Shown here piece after piece: positions 43,845 through 59,420 of a stretch of DNA of 64,000 nucleotides. Positions within the stretch are counted from its first letter, which is position 1. Every line of letters starts with the position of its first letter. A program made the translations under genes and the position numbers. The notes beneath the pieces are model-generated. The model saw only the letters and a list, made by a program, of their open reading frames with translations, was not told the DNA's origin and did not search any database. The DNA is from Akanthomyces muscarius (Eukaryota; Ascomycota; Sordariomycetes; Hypocreales; Cordycipitaceae), in the NCBI RefSeq assembly GCF_028009165.1, contig NC_079245.1:62001-126000 (forward strand), written 5' to 3'.

Positions 43845-44424
43845 ATGACGACCGTGACTACAAGCAAGTTGATTGCCGCGTCACCAGAGATCGTTAGGAG
43901 TGTGGTACGCTAGTTGCAAAAATGAAAAAGGCTAAACCTGTTGCTGAGCATCGTCTAACCTTTTCGTTTACATAGATGCTCGACTTTCCTCGGCTCCCGG
44001 AGTGGACTCAAGGTTTTATTCGTTCCATTAAACCCGCCAAGGATGGCAGCGTCTCGAAAGGTGACAAGCTGAATGTCACTCTGGAGGGAGCATCTTTCTC
44101 CCCTACTATCCTGGTTTGCACTTGCCATTACCCAATGGTAGTATCTGAGGGCTAACTGACACGCTACAGGAAAACTCTGCTCAGCAATTCAAGTGGCGTG
44201 GAAGTATTCCCGGTCTGTTTTACGGTGACCATGTTTTCCGTTTCGAACCCGGACCACGACCGGACACAACTCTTTTCACGCAGTCCGAGGAGTTCAGTGG
44301 AATTCTGGCTTTTATCATAAAATTCATACCTCTCGGCTCAAAACAGCGTGATGGATTCGAGGATTTCAACGAAGATCTTAGAAGAAGAGTGGAAGGCGAG
44401 GCCTCGACTGCCGCCGCGAGGTGA
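43845..44424 (+). CDS. SRPBCC (START/Bet v 1-like) domain protein
   Basis: Exons 43845-43904, 43976-44113 and 44170-44424 (introns of 71 and 56 bp, all phase 0) give 150 residues. The pattern ASPEIVRSVMLDFPRLPEW, then GDKLNVTLEG, then FKWRGSIPGLFYGDHVFRFEP is typical of the polyketide-cyclase/SRPBCC fold, which binds hydrophobic ligands in a cavity. No catalytic residue can be named. It may bind or cyclise a product of a neighbouring pathway, or be a housekeeping protein. Confidence 0.8.
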
Positions 44425-44873
44425 TAAGCAGCTTTCATTTACGGCACCTCCACTGCTGGTAATGGGCATCTGTTGTTATATCCACATACTTGAGACATAT
44501 GTTTTGGTTTTTATGAGTAAATCATTTCACTGTTAACTACATCTCCGCCACTGTAGATAGTGCGACTGTTCATCTTCGCCGCGTTTTAATGCATTATAGG
44601 GTGACCAGGTAGCTGCCTTCTTGTACTTCTTGTGCACCTACGCGCGAGGGGGTGGTGTTTGGACATGGATAAAATAGAGCGTAGGATTTAACTTGTATTT
44701 CTCCCGTCCAGGGAGCCTATTAAAGCATTTAACATAGAAAATTTCTTACATAGCTACCTAGGTGCCTTAGCAGGCTTACAAGACGGAAGGAACACATTGT
44801 AAACGGGGGGGTGTCTAGTCAAATTTATATCATTGATAGCACCTACTTATTAGGTGCTGCGGAGCAAGGCCAC
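44425..44873. other. Intergenic region up to element copy 3
   Basis: About 450 bp with no gene seen; ends at the TA flank of the element. Confidence 0.45.
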
Positions 44874-44875
44874 TA

Positions 44876-45681
44876 ACGTCGGGCACCCACTTGGGAGCTA
44901 ACCCACTTAGGGGCCAACCTTTTACACCAAAACACTACCTTTTTAACTACTAATAAAGTCACACTACTAGAGCCTAATATTACTTAATAAATTCTATTAA
45001 TTTAAAAATTACAAATCCTATCTATAAAACTTTTCTTTTCTTTCTAATAAATTTTCCTCTAATTCTAGATATTCTTAAAGTAGGTAGTAGAAAAATGTTA
45101 AGATTTAGTAGAAGAATACTAGTACTTCTTTAACATTTTAAAATCCTAAATAACTCTTTAATTAAAATACTTATAAATTTTCTGAAAATAGATTTAATTT
45201 TATAAATAGTATTAGTAAGTAATTTTATATTAGTTATAAAACTCTTTATAATATATAAGTTTTAATCTAAAAACCTAAAAAAAGAGGTCTTTTTTAGTAT
45301 TTTTCTTAAATAAAAGTTTATCTATTAAGTATTTTATATCTCTAACTTAAAAATAAGTATAATCTATTTATAAGAAAATTATTTTTATTTTTTATATTCT
45401 TAAAAATATTTTCTTTAATTAGATAGAAATTAGTAAAGTTTAACTAGTAAATTACTAGTAATTAATATTTTCTAACTTTAACTAATTATTTAAATATATT
45501 TAGACTTAATTATAAGCTAGAAAATTTTAAACGAAGCTAAAAAGACTATAAAGGATTTTATTATATTTTTTATAGTTCTATTACTAGTTTTAGTAAAGAT
45601 ATATAATCCCTGTAAAAAGCCCTTTTTTGGTGTAAAAAGGTGGCTCCTAGGTGGGTTGGCTCCCAAGTGGGTGCCCGACGT
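44876..45681. mobile_element. 0.8 kb TA-flanked MITE-like DNA element, copy 3
   Basis: Ends ACGTCGGGCACCCACTTGG and its reverse complement, flanked by TA at 44874-44875 and 45682-45683. The terminal repeats run about 57 bp to ACACCAAAA on both sides. Almost the same length as copy 2 (806 and 804 bp), with shared interior blocks but diverged and AT-enriched. It encodes no protein. Confidence 0.88.
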
Positions 45682-45683
45682 TA

Positions 45684-46084
45684 TGCCCCTACAGGCTCTC
45701 TCGGCCTCCATGTCCCATCCGTGACGCCTTGGTTCGGCGTTACAGACGCTGTGAGCATGTGCTTATGTTTTTAATTATATAGGTTGAAAATTTAACTTCT
45801 TCTCGTTTTCGTGCGGTTTCTGCCGGGACTTTTCTTGGCCTTGTTACTGGTTCAAACTTCAGCTCAGGTTGCCGAGGAAAAATGCCCTATGACGACACTC
45901 CGAGGCAGGTGGGTCTGCCAATGTGGAGGCGTCTTGTCAGAATTTCATCGCGCGCTCGACATATGCGAGAGGTTGCATATTCATCGCTCTTTGTTTCCTT
46001 CACCCATTGTGCCCCGTCTGGCCGAACGCTCAGCTATACACGCGCTGAGACTCGCGGTTTACAACCACTTTTGTGACCGTCGAC
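45684..46084. other. Upstream region of the HET-C gene
   Basis: About 400 bp between element copy 3 and the HET-C start. A frame at 45811-46143 has a leader-like stretch but only a GTG start, so I do not call it. Confidence 0.45.
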
Positions 46085-48106
46085 ATGTCAAGCGCCGGTC
46101 GGGCGGCGCTCCTGCTGTTCCTCGTCCTCTGCTTCGCAACTAGCGTCTCGGCGTTTGGTGCAGGCTCTGTCGCCAACGGCAGTAACTTCAAAGAGTTTGT
46201 TTGGCGTCATGGCGACATAGTCGAGGTTTTGCGTTTCTTACCTTCGAGTCTCGTGACTAATATTGGATTCACGCAGCTGGAGCGGCGGCAAATTTATTTT
46301 GGCAACTGGCTGCGCGACTTTTCGCAGGTCGTTGACGCAACATGTCTGGAAAATATTCCCGAGTCCATTCTCCGCGCCATTGTCTCGATCTTGGCTATGA
46401 TGGAGTTTGGCTACGCGACTGATGAGTTTGACGTCACGAGAGAAAGGCTCGGATGCTACCGACACGTTGAACACATCGACAACCCTCGCGGTTATAGCAG
46501 CAACGCGAACTCGATTGATTCTCGACTAAGGGGACCCGTGGATCCTGTCGAGCTCGAGTTTGATCCGGATACTGGCATGAAAAACTACATTGCAAACTCA
46601 GGCAACTCATGGGAGACCGCCTCCGACTATATTCGTGACCAGTTGACCAAGTGTATCGACCTCGGCCGTCGTGGCAGGGCTGGCGAACATGCCGCACAGA
46701 AGGAATCCTTCATTCATCTGGGAGCTGCACTTCATACACTCGAGGACTTCGCAGCACACAGCAACTATATCGAGCTTTGCCTGCAGGAATTCGGTGAGGA
46801 AGACGTCTTCGCCTTCGTCGGCGATGACTGTCGCATTGCGCTCCCGTCACATCTCAAAAGTGACCGCAAGGTGGCGCCTCTCGTCACAGGCACATTCGGC
46901 ATGCTCGATATCTTTCACAGTCTTCTTGGGGAGGCCGATGACATGGCTATTCTACAGTCACAAGGGTCACTGACCGAAGTGCAGACGCACCTCGGCTATG
47001 GAGCGACAGCTTTCGAGCAACTATTTGCTGCGATTGAGACTGGCATTGCTTCGATCCAAACCTTCTCGTCTGAAAATAACGCCCTTATAAGCCAGCTCAA
47101 GACAGTACACCTGATACTGCAGAAACTTAAGCCAGAAACGCCTGCCGGATCTGATGACGAGGACAGCGGTGACACTGCCTCGAGCAAGTCTTCTGCCGAC
47201 GCCGACAAGGCGGAAGATTCTGTTGATCCTTCTCTTGTCTGGCAAGCTCTCGAGCCTCTGTTCTTCTTCCACGATAGAATGAAGAAATGGCTGAAAGAAG
47301 TTGGCGCCAGCGACGACCAGGACTCGTCTGGGAATACAAGTTCGGAAATGAGCGATTTGACCAACCAGTTGGTTTTTCGAGCCATGCGAATCGTCATTGA
47401 ATCTTCCGTGAAAGAACTGCGGGCCACGCTGCGAGCCGCTAAGGCTAGAGTGGACAAGGAAGCAGCGTCTTCTGGCTCGGCAGCGGTCTACGATGAAGGC
47501 TCCTCCGCCTCAGACCCTAGTCACTCCGATCTATCCAAGGACCACTTCTGCAATGTTCTCAATAGGCCGGCGGGGCTCATAGCGACCGTGACTACGAATT
47601 GGACAACACAAGAGATCGTAAAGTGTTGGGATGATAAGGAACTGGACGCCGGAAAGTCGATTGATGAAATACTCACGATTATGCATCACCCAGCATTTGT
47701 CAAGGACAAATCTCAAATACAGGAATACATGTACATGACAGTAGAACATTGGTGGAAGGATCTCCCGGAAGCAGAGCGCACACTTCTACGGGAAAAACTC
47801 ACAAAGGAAAGCGTGCGACAGCGTGAGCACGAAGACCATCACTTGTTGGTGCAACCTAATGGCCGACAAGGACCAGCGCACTTCCCAGGGTCGAAAGCGG
47901 CAGTCGTGCAGGCCAAACCCAGAAGGTCGTTCCCGCTGGAGTGGGCTCTGAAAGAGATTGTGGCCGACTCTTTATGGATGTTCCAAACCACTCTCAAGTA
48001 TTTGCTCCTACCATTCAAGCTGATGACTCTCGCCAGAGACAAAGCCTCTGGATTCTTCGCAGGCGTGAGTAGGAAGAACCGGAAGCAGCAGCCTGTACCA
48101 CAATAA
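46085..48106 (+). CDS. HET-C family protein (heterokaryon incompatibility C type)
   Basis: 673 residues, intronless, from ATG 46085 (an upstream GTG keeps the frame). A signal peptide (ALLLFLVLCFATSVSAFGAG) is followed by the HET-C core: FVWRHGDIVEVLRFLP, RRQIYFGNWLRDFSQVVD, HLGAALHTLEDFAAHSNYIE and a long helical part with an acidic Ser-rich insert (DDEDSGDTASSKSSADADK). Neurospora het-c alleles control fusion compatibility between strains and end in glycine-rich repeats. Here no such repeat is seen; the tail is basic and ends KNRKQQPVPQ. So it belongs to the family, but an incompatibility role cannot be claimed. Confidence 0.9.
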   Translation: MSSAGRAALLLFLVLCFATSVSAFGAGSVANGSNFKEFVWRHGDIVEVLRFLPSSLVTNIGFTQLERRQIYFGNWLRDFSQVVDATCLENIPESILRAIVSILAMMEFGYATDEFDVTRERLGCYRHVEHIDNPRGYSSNANSIDSRLRGPVDPVELEFDPDTGMKNYIANSGNSWETASDYIRDQLTKCIDLGRRGRAGEHAAQKESFIHLGAALHTLEDFAAHSNYIELCLQEFGEEDVFAFVGDDCRIALPSHLKSDRKVAPLVTGTFGMLDIFHSLLGEADDMAILQSQGSLTEVQTHLGYGATAFEQLFAAIETGIASIQTFSSENNALISQLKTVHLILQKLKPETPAGSDDEDSGDTASSKSSADADKAEDSVDPSLVWQALEPLFFFHDRMKKWLKEVGASDDQDSSGNTSSEMSDLTNQLVFRAMRIVIESSVKELRATLRAAKARVDKEAASSGSAAVYDEGSSASDPSHSDLSKDHFCNVLNRPAGLIATVTTNWTTQEIVKCWDDKELDAGKSIDEILTIMHHPAFVKDKSQIQEYMYMTVEHWWKDLPEAERTLLREKLTKESVRQREHEDHHLLVQPNGRQGPAHFPGSKAAVVQAKPRRSFPLEWALKEIVADSLWMFQTTLKYLLLPFKLMTLARDKASGFFAGVSRKNRKQQPVPQ

Positions 48107-49126
48107 GGTTATGTTTGCACTATATGAATTAGATTCAGTAAAATATCTCGCCTCGATTTTTTTGCGTCTCTCCTTTGTTATTTAGGCTGTGTCATTCTGC
48201 TGTCGCGCTCGCTTCTCGCGTGGCCTTCACTCCACTGCGACTCATCATCTTGTCCCCATACATGGGTTGTTATCAGACAGAGTAAGGTCCCCTATTTACT
48301 AAAGCAAACTATCTGTCATGAGTCGGCGACAATTGGCACAGTTTTGGAAGTGGCGTTAATTTTAGCTGCCTCTGAGCAGATCCTTCATTCCTTTGTAACC
48401 TTGGGCTAGACTATAATCGGTTTGTAGGATTGCCCACCCCAGTGCCAATATCTCTCCGGAGCGGTGGGACAGCTTCGCGAACTAAATGTCCAGCGGCAGC
48501 GTCCGGATCAACACTCACCGTTTCTTTTCTCAGCTCAACGTTTTGTTTGAAGCATTTCATTTTATTTGCGTCCTGAGCGCTGCGTTTCTGCTCTTCAAAC
48601 TAAGATACAAGCCGGCATATCAGCATTTCCTTTTTGTTTGTGGCTCCTGAGCAAATAACTAGCTTGTGGCGGTCGTAGAATGGTAGCTGAACGCCTCAGA
48701 CCTTGTTGATTCCTTCTGCTGACTGACCAATGCAAAGCGTTTCCATGATAGCTTCCGGCGACTTCGTCTTACACTGTGGATCTTTTTGTTCTAGACTCTA
48801 CTCAGCTTTCGTACATTGGCATTGCCAGCCTGAGTGCGGCTACACCAGAACGAGGAACGACCACGGGAATAGCGTCTGATCCTTCAGCTTTCGGCAAGAT
48901 AGGGAATATCAACCTTGAGGTAGTTAAATTTGCGGGGCTCTTCCTTCAGCGCAAAACCTTCCGAAGAAGGTGTACAAAGGAGTTAGGAGTTCATCTCGAG
49001 ATATATAAACACGTAGTGTCACCTCGCTCTATTATTCAACATAATCCCGGCAAGAAAAAGTCTACAGCACTCACACAGCAACCTACCATCAATCCAAAAG
49101 CAGGGCTCAACCCCTTATTCTACAGT
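48107..49126. other. Intergenic region
   Basis: About 1 kb. A long frame runs into the secreted protein gene from 48776, but the signal peptide fixes the start at 49127. Confidence 0.45.
49002..49009 (+). promoter_or_regulatory. Candidate TATA box of the secreted protein gene
   Basis: TATATAAA about 120 bp upstream of the start codon at 49127. Confidence 0.4.
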
Positions 49127-50098
49127 ATGCAATCCAAATTACTTGTTCTCCTTGCAGCTGTTGCTGCCACTCAGGCTGCGGCTGTTCCTGAGCCTAGCCC
49201 GACCCTCGGCGCCGGGCCGGAACTTCCATTTGGCTTCGTCAGCGCCAAGGGTGGTGCTCTCGATCTTCCTGCCCCCGACCCTACTGCCAAGCCCGACCCT
49301 GCCGCTGCTGCTGGTAAGGCCTGGGCTGGCACCATGACCATCACGTTTGCGAACCACGATAGTGGAGAAATCCGAGTCGCTCATCGCCAGGGCTCAGGCT
49401 CTCCTTCTCCTCTCAACCCCTTCGTTAGGGACGCTCATATCAAAGCTGGGGGACAGGAAGTTGTTCGATACCCTGCCGGCTACCATGGTGCAGCGTTCTT
49501 GAACAAGGCCAACCTGTAAGAGATCTTTTCCACAGTATTATGCGTGGTGTTCCTTGACTTATTGACGTCCCAGTGAAATGACTGGACAAGATGAGACTGT
49601 CATCGAGATGTCCTTTCAAAACCAGAACCAGAACCACCCCGTCGGTGACGTTGATGTCAGCTATGTGTAAGTTGGATAATACCAGTGTGTACTTGCAAGT
49701 TACTTATTTATTTCCCATGCAGTAACGGCTTCTCTCGCGCTGCTAGCTGTGTCTGCAGAGAGAACAAGGTTACTGCCGGCTGTTCTAAGAATCTGTGGAA
49801 GCTCCACCACTGCCCTGTAAGTCGAATAAGAAGCGATCCGTACGAATTATCGAGCACCTACTGACCCATGCAACAGAACGACAACCACAAGGGATCTTGC
49901 AAGAACCCCAAGCGTCTCGATGACTTCGCCACTAGTCCCACAGCGTTTTTCTCGCCTTGCAACTACCACGGTGGTGCCTTCACCTTCCCTCGCGCTGACG
50001 CCAACACCCTCAACCAGCGCTGCCCCTCCGAGAACTATTGGTGCTGCATTGGAACCTCTGCTGAGTGCGCCAAGCTCAATAGCAACCCGCGCAAGTGA
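49127..50098 (+). CDS. Secreted cysteine-rich protein, four exons, unknown family
   Basis: Exons 49127-49515, 49574-49666, 49723-49816 and 49877-50098 join in phase to give 265 residues. The signal peptide is MQSKLLVLLAAVAATQAAA, followed by a Pro/Ala-rich segment. The first domain (GTMTITFANHDSGEIRVAH, GGQEVVRYPAGYHGAAF) looks like a beta-sandwich and recalls thaumatin-like or BYS1-like proteins only loosely. The second half has about ten cysteines (ASCVCRENKVTAGCSKNLWK, HHCP, GSCKNP, SPCNYH, QRCPSENYWCCIGTSAEC). The family is not recognised; a wall or host-interaction role is possible. Confidence 0.8.
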
Positions 50099-51082
50099 GA
50101 AACGCCTTGGTCCCGCAACGGGGTGCCCGGGTTCAGATGATCCTGAGGCGTCTGATAAAAGAAAGCGAGAAGCATCGATTTTTAATGCCGGTCAAGTGCA
50201 TTCTTTAAAATTCCCTTATTGCGTAACGTTGTTCTTCATACTCAAGTACATAGTCTCTACTCTGCTTAACGCAGAGGATTCAGGCAACAGCCTCTCACAG
50301 CCAAGTATATTGCGATTGTCTTCTTTCTCGTCGTCGCTTTCTGTTTTTGTGATTACGCTTCCTTTCAACTACCGCATTACATCAAATGCGACTTACCAGG
50401 ACAGACCTATACACAGCTGATGAGGCATGGTCGTCGCCAACCCTTCCTGCCCAACAAGCAGTTAACCCAGTGGGCAGCACATGTCCCTGAGAATTAGTGC
50501 ACTTGCAGCGCCGAGTTACAGCGGTAACACACCACTAGCGGCTCTCACAGTAGGATGACAACAGTGCACAGCAAAGTACATAGGTACACTCTGGCCGCAA
50601 GACCAGTCCACTTTGCGGGTACGACAAGCACGGCTAAAGACGGAATTCGGGGTCATCTTTGTGCTGTTGGGTTGCATTCAGATGCGTTACTTTTATTTCG
50701 TCGTTCATAATGAGCCATCGCCAGAATAGTACAGCGGGGCATGGCGGTGGGGTGTAGAGTCAGACTCAGACCAACAAGGCATCTTAGTCCCACCGTCCGC
50801 CAGTTGTTTGCCAGTGCTGTGGGCTCCTGAATGGTCAGGATATTGGGCTCTTTATTGCGCACAGGAGCACTGTCTCCGATATTGCGTGTAGAGAACGAAG
50901 AAAGAAAGCTATATATATACATTCATTAAAGCTATATATATTCTTGTCTTTCTTACGCATTTTCTGTTTGCTGCACACCGATAAATATCTCAGCGCGCCA
51001 TAGTCATTTGTTCTTGGTTCGTTGTCACCGACAAAGTCTGCCAATGGGTGTCGAGCAGTTCAGCTAGAAGGTCCCGAAGGGC
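50099..51082. other. Intergenic region, no supported gene
   Basis: About 980 bp; short open frames only. A TATATATA run lies near 50910-50940. Confidence 0.4.
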
Positions 51083-51882
51083 ATGTACACCATCCCTTCG
51101 GAACGTTTGGATTTGCGACCCGACGCTGAAGTTGACCGGGTGTTGATGCAGCATCGGCCCGTCACGGATGACAAGAACATTTGGTTCTACTGGCACGATG
51201 GATACGAGAACATGTACCCCACGGCTCAGCGCACTGTCCGCGCATACCACCGACGCTTCAGCAAGCTTGGTTGGAAAGTACGGCAGAGGTGCATCGTAGC
51301 CCTCTATTCAAAGGTCTGCCTTTGGCAGGGGAGGGCAACGCAAGCCTGACATGGACAGAAAGCGGTCGCACCATTACACTGGATGAGGGACGCCGCCTGC
51401 TTACGGATTATCTCTTCCAAGGGCAGACGATCAACATGGTCATAGGCACGGTCGACGAGGAGGATCATTGGAACGGCCCGCAATACGGCAGGGATCATGT
51501 TTTCGCCATCGATTTCCTAACGGGCAGCCAGTTAATTAACGATCTTACTAATTGGAACGGGCTCCGGCAGTTCCAGCTGTTGTCCTTGAGTCTGCCCGCC
51601 GATGATGAGGAAGAAACGACGGACCAAAAGGAAGCGAGAGAGGTAGTGGAGCAGTGCCTAACAAGAAGCTTTGCTTTCAAGCTGGCCACAGGACTAATTT
51701 TGAGAGTAATAGGAGATACACTGGGGACTTTGTGGAAAAACAACGCCGAGAGCGACAATGTGCCCAATACGTACGCTCACTGGCTTCGTTACGCGACGAC
51801 CTACTTCAGTCAGAGGGGCCAGCCCAACTCAGTGGACGTTTTCCTCGCTGAACCAATCAAGCGAGGCCGTTTACTAGGGTGA
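51083..51882 (+). pseudogene. Capsule-polysaccharide-synthesis-like glycosyltransferase, internally deleted
   Basis: The first part (51083 to about 51280) reads DKNIWFYWHDGYENMYP and TAQRTVRAYHRRFSKLGWKV, the N-terminus of fungal Caps_synth-type glycosyltransferases. After a frame change near 51280 the second part gives TDYLFQGQTINMVIGTVDEE, DHWNGPQYGRDHVFAIDF, QLINDLTNWNGLRQFQLLSL and TYAHWLRYATTYFSQRGQP up to a stop at 51880, the family's C-terminal half. The centre, which should hold the sugar-nucleotide/metal site (a SD..R...L...GG.Y.D region), is missing. It is therefore a relic, or part of it may still be expressed without activity. Confidence 0.72.
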
Positions 51883-52032
51883 GAATATAGACATGACGAT
51901 GGATGATAGATCGGCTTAATTAGAATATTTGTTCCTCGGAAAATTCTCTCTGACATGAGTTGTAGTCTGGTACCCATTGCCCGAGGGCCGAGGGTTCTTC
52001 ACGGCGCCAACAGCTGGAGACACCTCTTGTCT

Positions 52033-53385
52033 TTACAATGCTGCGCGCTTCATATCATCTTCCCACTCATCCTGAACCGCCTGATGGAATGCATCATCGC
52101 AGAGAACCCGATATCCTACCAGTGCCATACCTTTCCCCCACTCTACTGCTCGATCGAGAGACTTCTCAAGGCCAGAGGCATCAGCGAATGGCCTTGTGTG
52201 ATTTCCTTGTCCTTTTTTCGTGTCTATTCCAAAGGCGCCATGGAAGCCAGGACATTCGTAAGTAACATTGCCCATATCGGTAGAGCCGGCAAGGAAGTCG
52301 GCAGGCTCATCCAAAGAGACCGTTCCATCGGGTAGCGTGGCAACGAACTCCCTGCAGAGCGCCATAGAGGAACGTAGATCGGCATAGGAGTTGATCGGTT
52401 CGTATCGGACCTGGCAGCCTGTAGCAATGGCTGCACCTTCAAAGCATAGTTGAACGCGTTTCCACAACCGCTGGGCGGCGGCCAAAGTATCACTGCGGAC
52501 TGGTAGGAAACCGTAATAAGTATGGCGAGCAATGAAGCGAAGGAGCATGAGACTTACCATAGTAATCAACGCTGGTCGATCCTGGAATGACATTTGGGCG
52601 ATCGCCACCCTCCTTTATCACACCATGGATTCGCTCATGTGGTCGGATTTGCTGTCTCAGCATAGAAATTGCATTATAAGACAAGCAAACAGCGTCAAGC
52701 GCATTGAAGCCATTCCAAGGCTCCATCGCTGCGTGTGCGGTCTGCCCGCTGAAAAAGATTCGCCACTTGACATTGGCCAGCATCTTTACAGCCGCGACTC
52801 CAGTGACAGCTCCGGAAAGAAGATACTGAGGACCGGGGTGCGTCATGAGACAAGCAGCGGCATCACGGTAGGCACCGTTGCTGATGAGATGAATCTTGCC
52901 GCCACCGCCTTCTTCGGCCGGTGTGCCCAGCAACCGTACTCTGCCTGGAGTCGATGTCTTCTTCAGAGCTTCGGCGACACCTAGGAAAGCAGCGAAGCTA
53001 GCAGAAGCAATCAGGTTGTGGCCACATGCATGGCCGATCCCTGGCAGAGCGTCATATTCCGCATTGAATACGACTAGACGCCCACCCGAGCCGTACTCGG
53101 CGGAAAAGGCAGTGTCTACACCGTAGGCATTGGGAGTCACCCGGAAGCCAAGTGTTTCCAAAAGAGAGACAAAGTTAGCGTGAGCTTTGTGTTCTTCGTA
53201 GGCGAGCTCCGGTTCACTGTGAATCTGGGCTCTCCAACGTCAGCGGGGAACAACGGCCAGCTGAGGGTTAAGGCTGGTTGCATTGGAACCAGGCGCACCT
53301 GGTAATTTATTTTGTGAATTGCCTGTAAATTAATATCCACACCTTGGCGGATTATGTCGGCCCATGGTGCGCTTGTGGAAGACAT
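52033..53385 (-). CDS. M20-family amidohydrolase / peptidase
   Basis: Exons 53299-53385, 52558-53224 and 52033-52499 (introns of 74 and 58 bp) give 406 residues. The metal site is seen as EYDALPGIGHACGHN, then GTPAEEGGGGK with the catalytic Glu pair. QTAHAAMEPWNGFNALD belongs to the lid/dimerisation domain. These enzymes hydrolyse N-acyl or peptide bonds of small substrates (aminoacylase or M20D2 type). No signal peptide is seen, so probably cytosolic. Close to hexosaminidase and amino-acid permease genes, which fits nutrient use. Confidence 0.9.
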
Positions 53386-57170
<3,785 letters not shown>

Positions 57171-57531
57171 ATTCTGTTGTGGCCGTGAACTTTACATATC
57201 TATTCATATTCTGTATTAAATATATCTACATATTGCTCTGACCAACGCATTATTATCCAGTCGATCGTTCGCACTGACCTACACATGAATGTGAGCCTAG
57301 TTCCAATGTACAATGCCGGACCTGTTCCAAAATGTTTGGCGGATCCTCCAGAGCTTCTTCCCAATCTAAAAATGATAACATTGAAGCTCAACGGACGATA
57401 GCTGTCATGCGAGTAAATATATCAAGAACTTATTTACAGAATCCGCCAATGAGTATTGATTCAATACACCTCCCGCACATATGGGACGCGCCCAGGGAAT
57501 GAGGTTGCGCGGCACGGCTAGCATGCGAACT
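57171..57531. other. Convergent intergenic region
   Basis: 361 bp between converging 3' ends; AT-rich, should hold both polyadenylation regions. Confidence 0.45.
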
Positions 57532-59420
57532 TCAAAAGAACATGTTCCAAACGCGCCGCCACTTAGGCCAAGCAGCAACTTTCGCACGGTGGGCGTTGAT
57601 CTCCTCCCAGTCAAGTTCACGGCGCCCGGTATCAACGTCGATCTGCGACGTCCTGAGCCAGCCCTCGCGCTTCCACACATACCCAATGGCCCAGAAAAAG
57701 AGAATGACTGGTGCAGCCAGGTATGTTCTGAAAAAGGATTCGGCCGTACCGACGCCGGATTCGCCGATGGGTGCAGCGACTGCGGTGTAGAACTACGCAC
57801 ACGTTAATATTTTTTCCCGCCATCGTCTTATGGCACATGAGCTTACCTGAGCGATCAGGACAATAATGTTCAAGAAAAGTCCGAGATACGAGCCCCAAAT
57901 ACCACCAGCGGCACGGAAGGGGATCTCGTCGAGTGTGTGTCCATGGTACTTCCAGGCGTGTCGGAAGCGAATGTGGGCGAGGCACACTGATCCCCATGTG
58001 AAGAGAGCAGCAAGTCCTGAAATTGACTGCAGCCAGGAGAAGACGACTGGGCCAGTAGCATCCAAGCTAACATAGGCTATCCCACCGCAGACAATGATAC
58101 TAATGACAGAAAAGAGAGGTCTTCCAGACTTGTCGATGTAGGTGAATATTCTCGGCGCATAGCCCTGCTGGGCCATGGCAGTAAGAGTACGCGATCCGCC
58201 GTAGACACTGGAGACACTGATAGAGAGCACTGAGACCAGGATAGTGATGTTCATAAAGTGGTCAAACCCCTTCAAGCCGGCGTACTTGCCAACAAGGACG
58301 AATGGCGAAGCGTGCGGGTCGTCATACGCACCAGCGTTCAACAGCTCCTTGTCGGTATACGGAATCAAGAGACCGACAAAGAACAATCCCAGAATGTAGA
58401 ACAGTGTAATACGCCAAAAGACTTGCTTGATGGCGCTGGGCAACGACTTGAGAGGATTCTTTGTCTCGGCAGCGGCCAGACCGACAAGCTCAGTGCCAGA
58501 GAACGAGAACGCAGCGGTGACGAAAACAGAGCAGAAGCCCTTAAACCCGTTCGCAAACGCTCCGGGATCGTACCAGAGCTTCGCGCCGGTATAGTGGGTG
58601 TACCGTCCATCGGAAGGTCCTCCACCGAGCACCAAAACTAGGGCAATGATCATGAAAATGACGGTCGCGCTAAGCTTGAACATGGCCGAAAAGTATTCCT
58701 CCTCAGCGTAGCCAATTGCTCCGAAAACATTGACAATAATGATGACAACCAGGAACACGGAAATCCAGACTGCAATGTTTATATCTTGGTTCCAGTATTG
58801 AATGGTGATGCCGCAGATCGTTAGTTCGAGGGGGAGAACTGACGCCCATTGAAAAACATAATTCCAGCCCATGGCAAAGCCCCAGGAAGGGTCGATAAAG
58901 CGAGCCGAGTAAACATAGAAGCTGCCTGAAACGGGATACATGACAGCCAATTCACCAAGGGCGTGTACTAAAAGAGATTGTCAATTATACACAAGCAGAT
59001 AGATATGAGCAGTGCAATGCAAGTCTACTCACCGACGTTGAACATCATAATACCGATGATGAGAAAATCGATAAATAGTGAGCCTGGCCCCTGAATATAC
59101 AGTCAACATCTTTTCTGCAAGTGCATTTGCGATTCTCTTACACCGTTGGAGAGCGCACCACCCGAGCCAACAAAGAAGCCTGCGCCAATGGAGCCACCAA
59201 TTGCGATCATGTTCAAATGGCGTGGCTTCATGGGCCGCTCCATCTCAACAAGCCCAGGACCATAGTGAGCACACTTGAAAGACTCAATGTTGAGTCCTGT
59301 TCTGGTCATAAAGTCCGGGTGAGGCTGCACGGTGGCGACTTGGCTGAGAACCGTACTCGTGCCATGGCCCTCGGCCACGATGCCCTTCTCCGTAGAGCCT
59401 GCTTCCTCTTCTTTCCACAT
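57532..59420 (-). CDS. Amino-acid permease, yeast-type AAT (APC superfamily)
   Basis: Exons 59142-59420, 59033-59090, 57847-58967 and 57532-57792 join in phase to 572 residues. The cytosolic N-terminus is followed by PRHLNMIAIGGSIGAGFFVG (helix 1 with the substrate-binding GSIGAG), then PVSGSFYVYSARFIDPSWGF, FSGTELVGLAAAETKNP and GGSRTLTAMAQQGYAPRIF, the hallmarks of fungal general or specific amino-acid permeases. The C-terminus ends in a charged tail (REGWLRTSQIDVDTGRRELD). Two GATA-factor motifs lie far upstream, consistent with nitrogen control but unproven. Confidence 0.92.

Noticed and set aside
45811..46143. Leader-like frame just upstream of HET-C
   Set aside because: No ATG, overlaps the HET-C start in another frame.
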